From the NCBI GenBank assembly GCA_037043455.1, contig JAWPHD010000228.1, forward strand, positions 434,001 to 498,000: a stretch of 64,000 nt of DNA, given 5' to 3'. Position 1 is the first letter of the stretch, and each line of letters opens with the position of its first letter. This document shows, piece by piece, positions 48,640-58,114 of this stretch. The position numbers and the translations under genes are program-made. The notes beneath the pieces are model-generated. The model had not been told where the DNA came from and did not search any database. It was given only the letters and a program-made list of their open reading frames with translations. The stretch is from Cyrtodaria siliqua (taxonomy: Eukaryota > Mollusca > Bivalvia > Adapedonta > Hiatellidae).

Positions 48640-48829
48640 CGTGCCCTACTCTTATTATCGAATAGGTTCCTATGGTTCTTTAACGTGCTCGGGGGATAGA
48701 CCGTCGCCATCCGACGAACGAGGCAAAGGGAAAGTGTCTTGCCCAAGAACACACCGACGAAACGGAGGATTGAACCCGGGGCCTCCGATTACAAATCCGC
48801 CGCGCTTCCGACTGCGCCACGCCAGCCCT
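48640..48829 (-). mobile_element. tRNA-derived SINE with conserved-type core
   Basis: The minus strand starts with a tRNA-like head (48829 to about 48763): GGCTGGCGTGGCGCAGTCGG with an A box, an anticodon-loop-like GATTTGTAATC (TGT, Thr-like) and a B-box-like GGGTTCAATCC. A central region follows with CTTGGGCAAGACACTTTCCC and GAGCACGTTAAAGAACC. A core of this kind is shared by widespread animal SINEs; the exact superfamily name needs a search. Confidence 0.65.
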
Positions 48830-48898
48830 CACGTCCGTTTGAAGAGATTATTAGTAAACATTCTATGCTCGTAAATAAAAAACAAAGGTTTAAACTTC

Positions 48899-49445
48899 TT
48901 AAGGATGTTAGCTGGCCAAGTTTTGACATGTTCAAGTCTAAGAATTTTAGTTTTTTAAATCAGTTTCATTTGACAACATGTTTGTTCATTTTTTTTAAAT
49001 TCTAGTATATATGGATATAATGTAGGATTTAAAATGGTAATAAATCAAATTTCAAGCAATTTTTTTTTCATATTTTTTCCGTCTTTTGTGACTGTTTTTT
49101 GTAATCAAGAAAATGGGGCGTATGGGTACCTCTGAGTAGAATTTATCCTTTTGCTATAGTAAAAATATATTATTTTTTTTAAATAGTGGAAACATATATA
49201 AAAGTAGATACTGAGTTACTTTTATGTTTGATCTCTATGCCAAAATTGGGTGTAAAGAATTTTACAGTGAAAATGTCAAAAAAATAAATCCAAAATATGT
49301 GTAGTTTAACGATTTTTTAATAACAATTCATTAGAAGCCCGATGCGATATATTTTTTACTTGTTTTGAAAGAAAAGTCATTGGACTTTGTCATATGCAAG
49401 TTTAAAAAAAGTTGAGCAGTAGAACATACCTTTTTTATATCTTGA
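48899..49445. mobile_element. TTAA MITE, 3'-truncated copy
   Basis: It starts TTAAGGATGTTAGCTGG and follows the 26499-27433 copy for about 545 bp (AAGTTTTGACATGTTCAAGT, GGGTACCTCTGAGTAGAAT, TTATCCTTTTGCTATAG), then diverges. The right terminal repeat is missing. Confidence 0.75.
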
Positions 49446-49619
49446 ATGAAAGTTAAGAAAAAAACTAACGGAACGCCGTGAGTTTTTAAAAAGTCAAGAT
49501 TGCCTTGTGTCCATTTAAATGCTTGATTTGATAAGCTGTCTACGTAGAGTGCATGCTGCACTTCTTTTAGATTGTTGCATCTTCAGTATGTGTAGTAAAA
49601 TAGTAATAAAGTAAAAGCA

Positions 49620-49930
49620 TTGTTAAATAAACTAACTCGCCAAATAACGGCAAAACTACACAACAAACCCGCCGCCAATCGAAAATTATTGCAGGTGTTC
49701 AAGTCATATAATATGTATCTGGGCCGATAAAAAGTATATATTTATTGACATGCTATTAAGATACCCGTGATCGAATATGAGTAAAAGGAATTATGAGTTG
49801 GTAAGTCTTAATTCGACGCTCCAGTTTTAGGGTTTGACCTGGCTGGTTAAAGTCGTATATATTGTTTCTATAGAGTTTGGATTGTCAAAATCTGTAAATT
49901 ATATATAATTGTATATACCTCGTTGTCTGT
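49620..49930 (+). repeat. Family C copy 3 in intron 7
   Basis: GCCAAATAACGGCAAAACTA, GCAGGTGTTCAAGTCATATA, AATTCGACGCTCCAG and CTGGCTGGTTAAAGTCG occur in family order. Confidence 0.7.
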
Positions 49931-50049
49931 AGGTAAAGAAACAGTGTATATATATTTTGTAAAATTTAGCTGTTGTTGGAGGGATATATACTTCAACGAA
50001 ATTATATTCCATTCATAAAATAACGTATGCATTATTGTCCTTTTTGCAG

Positions 50050-50162
50050 GTCCAGGTCTTGTATTTCAAGCATATCCAAAAGCAGTGACACAAATGTCGT
50101 TGTCGCCGTTCTGGTCCGCCATGTTCTTCTTGATGATACTATTTGTTGGACTCGACAGCGAA
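50050..50162 (+). CDS. SLC6 transporter exon 8 (residues 377-414)
   Basis: Acceptor TTTGCAG|GTCCAG, donor GCGAA|GTATGT; ends in phase 0. [10 protein letters not shown] (377-386) is the family signature before helix 8. F-V-G-L-D-S-E (408-414) holds Asp412 and Ser413, which match residues of the second sodium site. The donor sequence is the first of six tandem copies (see the repeat at 50160-50310). Confidence 0.95.
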
Positions 50163-50310
50163 GTATGTGTTACATATTATGAGTGAAGTATGTGTTACAT
50201 ATTATGAGTGAAGTATGTGTTACATATTATGAGTGAAGTATGTGTTACATATTATGAGTGAAGTATGTGTTACAGATTATGAGTGAAGTATGTGTTACAT
50301 ATTATGAGTG
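50160..50310 (+). repeat. 25-bp tandem repeat starting at the exon 8 donor
   Basis: GAAGTATGTGTTACATATTA + TGAGT is repeated six times. The first unit overlaps the last codon (GAA) of exon 8 and its splice donor. AA|GTATGT therefore recurs with GT at 50163, 50188, 50213, 50238, 50263 and 50288. Confidence 0.95.
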
Positions 50311-50474
50311 TAAACAGCTCTCTAAAGGGTGTTAAACTGCTTTTCACGCTTCATGAAATTGTTGGAATGAAAAAGTGTGCGTCGTTATACTTAAATTTCA
50401 AATAGTTGATTCCACCCACTACTTTAAATGCTCCGAAAATTGTTTAGTCACTCTTAGGATATGTTGTATGATTT

Positions 50475-50700
50475 TTAATTTAGTATTATGACTGTTACTT
50501 TGTGATACGCAAGCTTCATAACGTCTGCTTCAAACTAAATTCCATTTTTGTTTCTTTCTTCAATTGTTTATCGTTAAGTTTCTGTTGAAATCTGGGACCA
50601 TACTCCTCTGGCCATGGAACGATATGAAAATACCAATTTGAAGGTTCAACGTCAATAACATACCATCTTCGGAACGGCTCAACATTTCGTACTTTCGACA
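50475..50700. repeat. Family E copy in intron 8
   Basis: Counterpart of 40490-40735. The minus strand has a 61-codon frame containing F-R-R-W-Y and W-P-E-E-Y-G-P-R-F-Q-Q-K-L. It looks more protein-like than most frames here, but I recognise no family. Confidence 0.4.
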
Positions 50701-50969
50701 TTTTAAATATTGACTTCTGCTCAACACGTGGCTAGAGGTTGGCAAGTACTCATTCAAACCGAGACTGCAATTTTATTATATTTATCGTTTTCGGCGATTT
50801 TCAACAGTGCTTTCATACTCTTCCCATTGTGTATTTACAGTGAAACTTCAACTCTTATATTTTACTTACATTTCAATATAAGGCATGCATAACAAAAAAC
50901 GTCCTGTTTAATATGTATAACAAATCAACAATTATTTTCGTTTGATCAATAAATAAATGTAAATTTCAG

Positions 50970-51107
50970 TTTGTTGGCGTTGAGGGGTTTCTTACGCCAT
51001 TAATGGACAAGTTTCCCAGATATCTCTACAAACCAAGGAACCGTATGCTTTTTACTGGTTTATACTGCTGCGTCTGCTACCTGTTTGGCCTTACAATGGT
51101 GACAGAG
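50970..51107 (+). CDS. SLC6 transporter exon 9 (residues 415-460)
   Basis: Acceptor ATTTCAG|TTTGTT, donor ACAGAG|GTATTT; phase 0 at both ends. F-V-G-V-E-G-F (415-421) completes helix 8. A conserved basic loop (D-K-F-P-R-Y-L) and helix 9 (about 440-456) follow, ending L-T-M-V-T-E. Confidence 0.95.
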
Positions 51108-51145
51108 GTATTTTACTTGATGTATTGAACTTTATTCACTACTTT

Positions 51146-51215
51146 AATACCAGAGAGCGAGAGAGAGAGAGAGGGAGAGAGAGAGGGAGAAAGAGAGAGA
51201 GAGAGAGAGAGAGAT
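51146..51215 (+). repeat. GA-rich microsatellite
   Basis: GAGA runs interrupted by GGGAGA and AAAGAGA. Confidence 0.9.
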
Positions 51216-51294
51216 TAACTATATGTGCTCAGAGAGAGTGTACTGCGGGTTCTCTTTAATTGTTTAGTCATAAATACATAAACGGTTCGAAATT

Positions 51295-51860
51295 AATCTA
51301 AACGTTCAATGTAGGCAATGATTTATCTTAGCGTTGAATGTAGGCAATGATTATCTAAGCGTTGACTGTAGGCAATGATTTATCTAAGCATTGCTTGCAG
51401 GCAATGATTTATCTAATCATTCATTGTAGGCAATGATTTATCAAAGCGTTCAAAGCGTTCATTGCAGACAATGATTTATCTAAGCGTAGGCAATGATTTA
51501 TCTAAGCGTTCATTGTAGGCAATGATTTATCTAAAGGTTGAATGTAGGCAATGATTTATCTAAGCGTTCACTGTAGGCAATGATTTATCTAAGCGTTGAA
51601 TGTAGGCAATGATTTATCTAAAATTTGAATGTAGGCAATGATTTATGTAGGCAATGATTTATCTAAGCGTTCACTGTAGGCATTGATTTATCTAAGCGTT
51701 TATTGTAGGCAATGATTTATCTAAAGGTTGCATGTAGGCAATGATTTATTGAAGTGCTGAATGTAGGCAATTATGTATCTAAGCGTTGAATGTAGGCAAT
51801 GATTAATCAAAGCGTTGAATGTAGACAATGATTAATCTAAGCCTTCATTGCTGAATGTAG
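51295..51860 (+). repeat. 29-bp minisatellite in intron 9
   Basis: The unit GCGTTGAATGTAGGCAATGA + TTTATCTAA (29 bp) is repeated about 19 times with point changes and a few partial units. Confidence 0.9.
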
Positions 51861-52004
51861 GCAAAGGTTTATATATATGCAGTTAAGCATTTATGAAATA
51901 GACATACGATCAACCTTGTCGTAAGCTGTTTTCTAAAACGGGGCCCGGTTGGTTTATAGAAACTATGACATTTTTATTGAATGCTGGTTTTGAATCATTC
52001 GCAG

Positions 52005-52107
52005 GGCGGAGTTTATCTATTTCGGCTTGTAGACTACTATTGTGCAAGTGGATTGGCTCTGTTGACGGTGGCATTCTTTGAAGTCTTGACTGTTGGATGG
52101 ATCTTTG
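52005..52107 (+). CDS. SLC6 transporter exon 10 (residues 461-495)
   Basis: Acceptor TCGCAG|GGCGGA, donor TCTTTG|GTAACA; ends in phase 1. G-G-V-Y-L-F (461-466) opens helix 10. V-D-Y-Y-C-A-S-G (469-476) corresponds to the family F-D-Y-Y-S-A-S motif. The rest of the helix ends at V-G-W-I-F-G. Confidence 0.95.
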
Positions 52108-53131
52108 GTAACACTGCTTTTACTTAGTAACACATTTTTTTAAACACCATCCCACTATTTAGTAACACACTTTTTTATTTGGAAAACAAGCATGTTACTA
52201 ACAAAAAAGTGTGTTTGATTTTCAATCTTACGTTAACAATATTAGGAAATTATGCCTGGAAAATGGACTTTCCATTACGAAAACGTTATTGGGCAACCCA
52301 TTTTGAAAAATATGTAATAACCATTAGTTTCCACTAACTGTATCGGGCAAGTGTATCGTAGCAACAGCTTATGACATAAACACTTGTTTTCTCTATGACA
52401 AAGCATGGCCCATTATACTTGCTATACATGTATGAACTGTTTCATATTCATTTCCTATATTTGTATTTCCTTGTCATTATGTGTTGCGCTTATAGTAATA
52501 TTATTATAATGCTTCTATATCCACTCGCTTTTCAGTCAATTAATTGTTAATGTTATCATCTATAATATACTGAACAAAGATAGTTTAGCACATCTTTTTT
52601 AAGGACACAGATTAAACATATGAATATTGATATAATTGTTTGAAGCCTTTAGAAATGCTAGGAAAGGATGTAATTATCAAAATATTATGTTATTTTATTA
52701 TTTTCTAAGCGAAGTATCAGAATTACATCCGATATATTAAAAACAACTTATTTCATTATACAAACGTGTTGCTTTAAACAAAATTAATGTTTGGCATTGA
52801 CAAGAATTGCTCATTCTGACATTGTTTAAAAACCTCTGAAATGTGTTCACTAACGATTGTTATTCTCAAACAAAAGCAGTCCAAATTTCGTAAGTTTAAA
52901 ATTACCTCCCTTTTCATTGAAAAAATACGTTCCCATCATATTTGCTTTATTTTTATCACCGACTTTGGATACAAATGACTTTGTAGCAATATTATTGGTC
53001 ATGTCTATGTCACTTCATCATTGACCCGTCGTGATATGGCTGAAAGATTGTTAAAATCGACGTTAACACCCCAACCCCCACACACATAAACATATATGCA
53101 TTTAGTCATTCATTGTTTCTTTTCTTTTAAG

Positions 53132-53232
53132 GTGCCGACAGATTTTATGACGCTTTAGAAATGATGATAGGTCGTCGATTTGGCCCATGGCTTAAAATTT
53201 GTTGGAAATTTTTGGCGCCGATTATTTTTTTG
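53132..53232 (+). CDS. SLC6 transporter exon 11 (residues 495-528)
   Basis: Acceptor TTTTAAG|GTGCCG, donor TTTTTG|GTAAAT; enters in phase 1 and leaves in phase 0. G-A-D-R-F-Y-D-A-L-E-M-M-I-G (495-508) is the conserved loop after helix 10. W-K-I/L-C-W-K-F-L-A-P-I-I-F-L begins helix 11. Confidence 0.93.
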
Positions 53233-53719
53233 GTAAATATGCTGGAAATAAACCATATTCAACACCTTATGTTGACGATGAAATGAGAGAGAAATGTGCT
53301 AATGAGTGCTTGATTTTATATAACTTTTACCACCTTTTTTGCGTAGTCCCACCACTATCTTATACTGTATTTATTACTATAATTATTTTCCTATATGTAT
53401 AAATGGTAGCCTTTGATTTGCATTAACTTGATTTTAACGATACCGATATGGCACCGTAACATATGTAATATGGTGGATACAGACTTCATTTACATCAATA
53501 TAAAACTATAAGGTCCGGACTCATATTCGACAAGATACGCCAACCCAGGATACAAGTCAATGGAATCATAAAGAGACAAACGGCAATCTTGAAATATTTA
53601 TCAAGTTTGAAATTAGCATCTCAACTGTTTTCAACCTACCGTTCAAACGATCTTTGCAAACTTGTATTACAGTAACTCTGGTTTGCTTTTAACAATATAA
53701 ATGTAATTTAAGACAGTAG

Positions 53720-53925
53720 GGGCACCCTAGAACCTGGTGTAAACCCCCAGCGGTCGTTTTGCCATTGACCATTCCAAGGCAGTAACATAATTGTCAACAC
53801 TTTTATGTTTGTGATTGCACCATACCATGTCTTTTATTTATCCTTATTTTACTGTATGTTTCGATCCGCGTTTTTGATAAACCGTGGTCCTTGAATGCTA
53901 CATTTTATGTTCTCGACCTACTGAG
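53720..53925 (+). repeat. Family A copy in intron 11
   Basis: GGGGCACCCTAGAACCTGG, CCCCCAGCGGTCGTTTTGCC and ATTGTCAACACTTTTATG, then GTGGTCCTTGAATGCTACAT. Confidence 0.85.
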
Positions 53926-53959
53926 TTTTTGCTCAACCCGGGGGCTAGAGGGCGTGTAC

Positions 53960-54080
53960 GATAGCAAGCATATTTCACTACCGTTCCATGAACAGTCTCA
54001 ATCAAACCGAGACTTCACTATTTCGTAGTTATCGTGTTCGGCCGTTTCCAAAGGTCCACGCTCATACTCTTTTGTATATC
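53960..54080 (+). repeat. Family D repeat in intron 11
   Basis: An inverted counterpart of 47550-47665 (AGCATATTTCACTACCG, AAACCGAGACTTC, TTCGGCCGTTTCCAAAGGTC). It follows directly after the family A copy. Confidence 0.65.
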
Positions 54081-54899
54081 TTCTTTTAAACCTGGTTGGA
54101 ATTAACTAAATAAAAGTTTTAAAGTTTTCTCATTTTCTGTTTTTTCTACCACAACTATTGGTGCAATAAATAAGCAGTTAACCATATGCAAAACCAATTT
54201 GCTTTAAACTATCCAAAACAATAGTATTAACAGTGTTTAAATATGCTAAGGGCGACACGGCGAGTTTTGAAACACTCAGGAGTACCTTGCATTACGTTGT
54301 CCCGCCTTAATTCCATTACGCGATGGGTAAGCTTATATAAGCAGGATTTTAAATCGGATATTTCGATGATAGAAACATGTTTAAAAATATTTTTTTACTG
54401 AAAAAACTGTGATAACCTGTTTATAATAACCTATTAAATGCTTTAGTTTACAATATGCAAACTTTTAAAGCTGAAATTAAGGATTATTTATCCCCCACCC
54501 CTACCACAGCCAACCCCCGTTTTTCGCTTCTTGGCGAAGGGTTAGATGGGGTATGAAAGTTTATAGAGTTGGTTAATCATTATCACAACGCTAGAGTAAA
54601 CTGGCGACAAAACAAAGGATACAAACGTTCTTTTCTCATGCCTGTTTTGAGGTGTATACTGCCTATATATAGAATACCGTTTGTGCAAAACATTTATATA
54701 ACGTTATATTTAGATTGTGGTATACATAGTTATCACATAACAGTGTGGTGTGGAGTGTAATAACACCATTCAATATTTTCGATATTCCACTAGTTGTATA
54801 ACATAACTGTTAATGACTTCATGGACGTCACGTTAATATTCGTTTTCAGACGTAATGTGACGTTATAAGTTATGTAATAGAATCTAACATTCTTTCTCA

Positions 54900-55004
54900 T
54901 TCATTATTGAATTTATTTAACTCGTTAGCAAAAATGATATAATGCTCGGCAAGAGCCTCGCATTATATCATTTTGTCAACTCGTTTAATAAATTCAATAA
55001 TGAA
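54900..55004. repeat. Palindrome in intron 11
   Basis: The left arm (TTCATTATTGAATTTATT.. AAATGATATAATGC) is inverted on the right with a loop of TCGGCAAGAGCCTC. Arms are about 45 bp. Confidence 0.85.
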
Positions 55005-55154
55005 ATATAGTACTCATGTAAGATCCTCTATATATTCTTTGGTTGACTTCAAAGCGATTTAAAATGTTGTTTATGAAGACACGTTAATAAGTGTATAATG
55101 TACACAAATAGTTACGGACCTTGGCATTTATGTTATATTCTTATTATATTACAG

Positions 55155-55327
55155 GGTATTTTTCACCTTTGAGCTGGTGAGGTATAAACCATTAAAGTAC
55201 AATCAAACGGTATGAGTACCCAAAGTGGGCTCTAGCACTGGGTGTGTGTTTTACGTTGTCATCTACTTTGTGCATACCAGCACATTTCCTCTATTACTTT
55301 GTCCGGACAAAAGGCAACATAAAACAG
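55155..55327 (+). CDS. SLC6 transporter exon 12, two +1 frameshifts (residues 529-585)
   Basis: Acceptor TTACAG, donor AAACAG|GTAACA. It encodes the end of helix 11 (V-F-F-T-F-E-L-V), an extracellular loop with K-P-L-K-Y-N-Q-T, and helix 12 (W-A-L-A-L-G-V-C..., S-S-T-L-C-I-P). The frame works only if one G is ignored at the exon start (GGG at 55155-55156) and one more in ACGG at 55209-55210. As written, the phase inherited from exon 11 meets TGA within six codons. If the first G is skipped, TGA follows at 55213. Without the two bases the exon is 171 bp and matches family spacing exactly. Either assembly errors in G runs or a disabled allele. Confidence 0.85.
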
Positions 55328-55599
55328 GTAACACTTATAACAAATAACTTTTACATATTTAATAACGTATTCACTTTTTAGTGGTTTATTTGTTACTGTT
55401 GTGGTCAAGTTTCCAGGAGTGTGTCTGATGTTGTGTGAAGTTATCATACATCTCCCTAGTATCGTTCTGACGTATCTCATTAACATCTCCGGATCATTTG
55501 TAATTGCACTGCGAAGTTTGTAAAGCAGATCAATCAGGCGAAGTTGAGTACAAATTTGTTTTTAGAAGATTGTTTGAATTGGTGGTTTTTCTTCCTCAT

Positions 55600-55895
55600 A
55601 GACAGAATGCCTGCAGACTGTTGATGAACTTGGACATTTTTCCGACTATGTATGCCTGCAGACTGTTGATTAACTAAGACATTTTTCCGACTATATGCCT
55701 GCAGACTGTTGATGAACTAAGACATTTTTCCGACTATATGCCTACGGACTGTTGATGAACTAAGACATTTTCCCGACTATATGCCTGCAGACTGTTGACG
55801 ACTATATGCTTGCAGACTGTTGATGAACTAATACATTTTTCCGACTATATGCCTGCAGACTGTTGATGAACTAAGACATGTTTCCGACTATTATG
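55600..55895 (+). repeat. 43-bp minisatellite in intron 12
   Basis: The unit CCGACTATATGCCTGCAGAC + TGTTGATGAACTAAGACATT + TTT (43 bp) is repeated about seven times; one unit is shortened near 55795. Confidence 0.9.
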
Positions 55896-55914
55896 GTAAT
55901 GTTACTTATATAAC

Positions 55915-56105
55915 TATAACCCTTAAGGGTTTGTTCTCTTGTTTCTGCGGCTACTGCCAAGTCATTGTGTATTTCCTCTGTGGCTGTCTATGCTTTTTTT
56001 TATATAATTTTATACATGATCATTTATGTGTTTTACTTATTAATGCCGCCTTGTCTGGCGGGGATATCTTTATTGCACTATCCCGTTTATTGGGATGACA
56101 ATAGG
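55915..56105 (+). repeat. Family A, left piece of an interrupted copy
   Basis: GGGTTTGTTCTCTTG, GCCAAGTCATTG, ATACATGATCATT, GGCGGGGATATCTTTATT and CCCGTTTATTGGGATGACAA lead directly into the TTAA MITE. The rest of the family A copy resumes at about 57055. Confidence 0.85.
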
Positions 56106-57045
56106 TTAAGGATGTTGGCTGGGCAAGTTTTGACATCTTCAAGTCTAAACATTTTATTTTTTAAATCATAGTTTTATTTGACAACAGAATTGTTTCATTT
56201 TTTCCATTCTAGTAGATATGGATATAATGTAGGATTTAAGATGTTAACATACCAAATTTTAATCAAATTTACTTTTTTCATATTTTTTCCGTCATTTGTG
56301 ATCATTTTTTGTTGTCAACAAAATAGGGGGTATGGGTAGCTCTGAGGAGAATTTATCCTTTTGCTATAGAATAAATCAGATTTTTGTTTCTCAGTAGTGG
56401 AATACATATATAAAAGTAGATACTGAGCTAATTTTATTTTCGATCTCCATGTCAATATTGTGTGTGCACTATTTTACATTGAAAATGTCAAAATAACTCC
56501 AAAATGGGTGTAATTTAAAGATTTTTTAATTAAAAATCATTAGAAGCCTGGTGACCTGTATATTTTTTTACTTGTTTTGAAAGAATTGTCATAGGACCTT
56601 GACATATACAAGTTTTAAAAAAAGTTGATCATTAAAACATAATTGTTTATCTTGAATTAATTTTTCGATAAAAACAAAAATGGGTGGGGTACGGTCCATA
56701 TATGTTTGCTTTTTAAAGTAAAAAGACGAATGAGGATTACAAAATTGAAATGTTTTTGTATGATTTGAAAGATATGTATATATGCAATCGAAAATTAATT
56801 GTTGCTTTTCAATAAACGTAATATTATGAAAACAATTGTGAAAATGTTCAATGTCTATATTTTCCCTCTTTTTAGTGAAATTTTGAAGTTAGACATATGT
56901 GCCTTCTTCAATGACGTCTAGTGGGGAAAAAGTGTGGTGACCTAGCCTTTTTTTGATAATTTTGAATCTAAATTATACCAAAGAAGCTTTAAATATGGAT
57001 TTAAAAAAAATCTCATCACTACGTTCTTTCCCAGCCAACCTCGCT
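56106..57045. mobile_element. TTAA MITE copy 3, nested in family A
   Basis: The left end TTAAGGATGTTGGCTGGGCA is at 56106. The body follows the 26499-27433 copy throughout. The right end CCAGCCAACCTCGC is diverged and lacks a TTAA. Confidence 0.85.
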
Positions 57046-57054
57046 TCTTTGCAA

Positions 57055-57262
57055 AGGGGTTAGATGGGGTTTAAACCCCCAGCGGCCTTTTTTGCCACTG
57101 AGCGTTCCAAGGCCGTATACCTATAACCAGCACTTTTATGTTTGCGATGTCAAATCTGGCTTTTAATATTCTTTGTAGTTGTTGTTTGTTTGTGTGAGTG
57201 TGTGTGGTTGACTGTGGTCCTTGAATGCTACATTTCTGTTCGACATTTATATCTACCTTTTA
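57055..57262 (+). repeat. Family A, right piece, abutting the exon 13 acceptor
   Basis: TTTAAACCCCCAGCGGCC, TTGCCACTGAGCGTTCCAAG, GGTTGACTGTGGTCCTTGAA and GTTCGACATTTATATCTACC. It ends about 13 bases before the acceptor CAG of exon 13, so the branch-point and pyrimidine region of intron 12 is repeat-derived. Confidence 0.8.
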
Positions 57263-57275
57263 TGTACAAATACAG

Positions 57276-57416
57276 CGATGGAGGGAAATCACAATGCCGT
57301 TACTGAAGAAGCATCAGGTACATCCAAGATGGAGGGACCAAGGTTACAGATGGATTCAAGAGGGATATGAAAGTCAAGATGTTAACAATCCTTACAATAA
57401 AGACGTCAGTATTTGA
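57276..57416 (+). CDS. SLC6 transporter exon 13 and stop (residues 586-631)
   Basis: Acceptor AATACAG|CGATGG; TGA at 57414-57416. The 46-residue cytosolic tail starts R-W-R-E-I-T, as is usual after helix 12 in this family. It then carries basic and aromatic residues (H-P-R-W-R-D-Q-G-Y-R-W) and ends K-D-V-S-I. The last residues (V-x-I) would fit a class II PDZ ligand; that is inference. All 13 exons together make 1896 bases including the stop, after removing two bases in exon 12. Confidence 0.9.
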   Translation, partial: RWREITMPLLKKHQVHPRWRDQGYRWIQEGYESQDVNNPYNKDVSI

Positions 57417-57664
57417 GTGCAATCGTATTTGAAAGAAATATAATTTTATGATACATTTTATGTACTACATGCATTTGATCGACCTACATTTATCTATATA
57501 GAGGATCTTACCTGTGTGGCTGTTTTCTATTGATTATAGATTATTACGAGGCTGTAAACGCTTGCACTACAAACAATCTCATTTATACAACTTCAATCTA
57601 ATTTAACATCTTAATCTAATTTAACATTTCGTATACGTATTTCATAAATTAAGATTTCAAAACT

Positions 57665-57670
57665 AATAAA
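57665..57670 (+). terminator. Candidate polyadenylation signal
   Basis: AATAAA lies about 250 bases after the stop codon. Other AATAAA hexamers occur further on in this AT-rich flank, so the choice is weak. Confidence 0.3.
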
Positions 57671-58008
57671 TATTAAGGTCTATCTAAACATATTTCATAT
57701 ATACCATGCAACTCGGAGTAAGCAGGACTAAATGTTCGATCCTCATTTGCATAGTGTTAAATATATTTATTACATTTCTATGGGTGAAAGATAGGGATTT
57801 CTCAGTGAAAGAATATTCATAATCGCTAAATATTAATAACTAACTCCGAACACAAAAATAAATAACTGTGACGTTGAATTATGACGTCAATAACGTGTTA
57901 GTGACGTCGACATCATCCGCCGATAACGATAAATAAAGCGAATCATTATGGTTAAAATCATACATATCTGATTAAAAATGTAATAAATAGATGATTTAAC
58001 TGTTGTTT

Positions 58009-58114
58009 AGGGAAATCCTTCACTCGATGGTAGGCGTGTGTTGTTTTTTCACTCACTCCTTACGCTCGTTCGTAAAAAGAACCACACGCCTATCATCTCG
58101 TGAAGGACTTCCCT
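58009..58114. repeat. Palindrome in the 3' flank
   Basis: AGGGAAATCCTTCACTCGAT and GGTAGGCGTGTG are inverted at CACACGCCTATCATCTCGTG, AAGGACTTCCCT. Arms are about 43 bp. The centre contains CACTCACTCCTTACGCTCGT. Confidence 0.85.

Noticed and set aside
53199..53402. Frame overlapping exon 11
   Set aside because: It is out of frame with the conserved transporter sequence and reads through the exon 11 donor.
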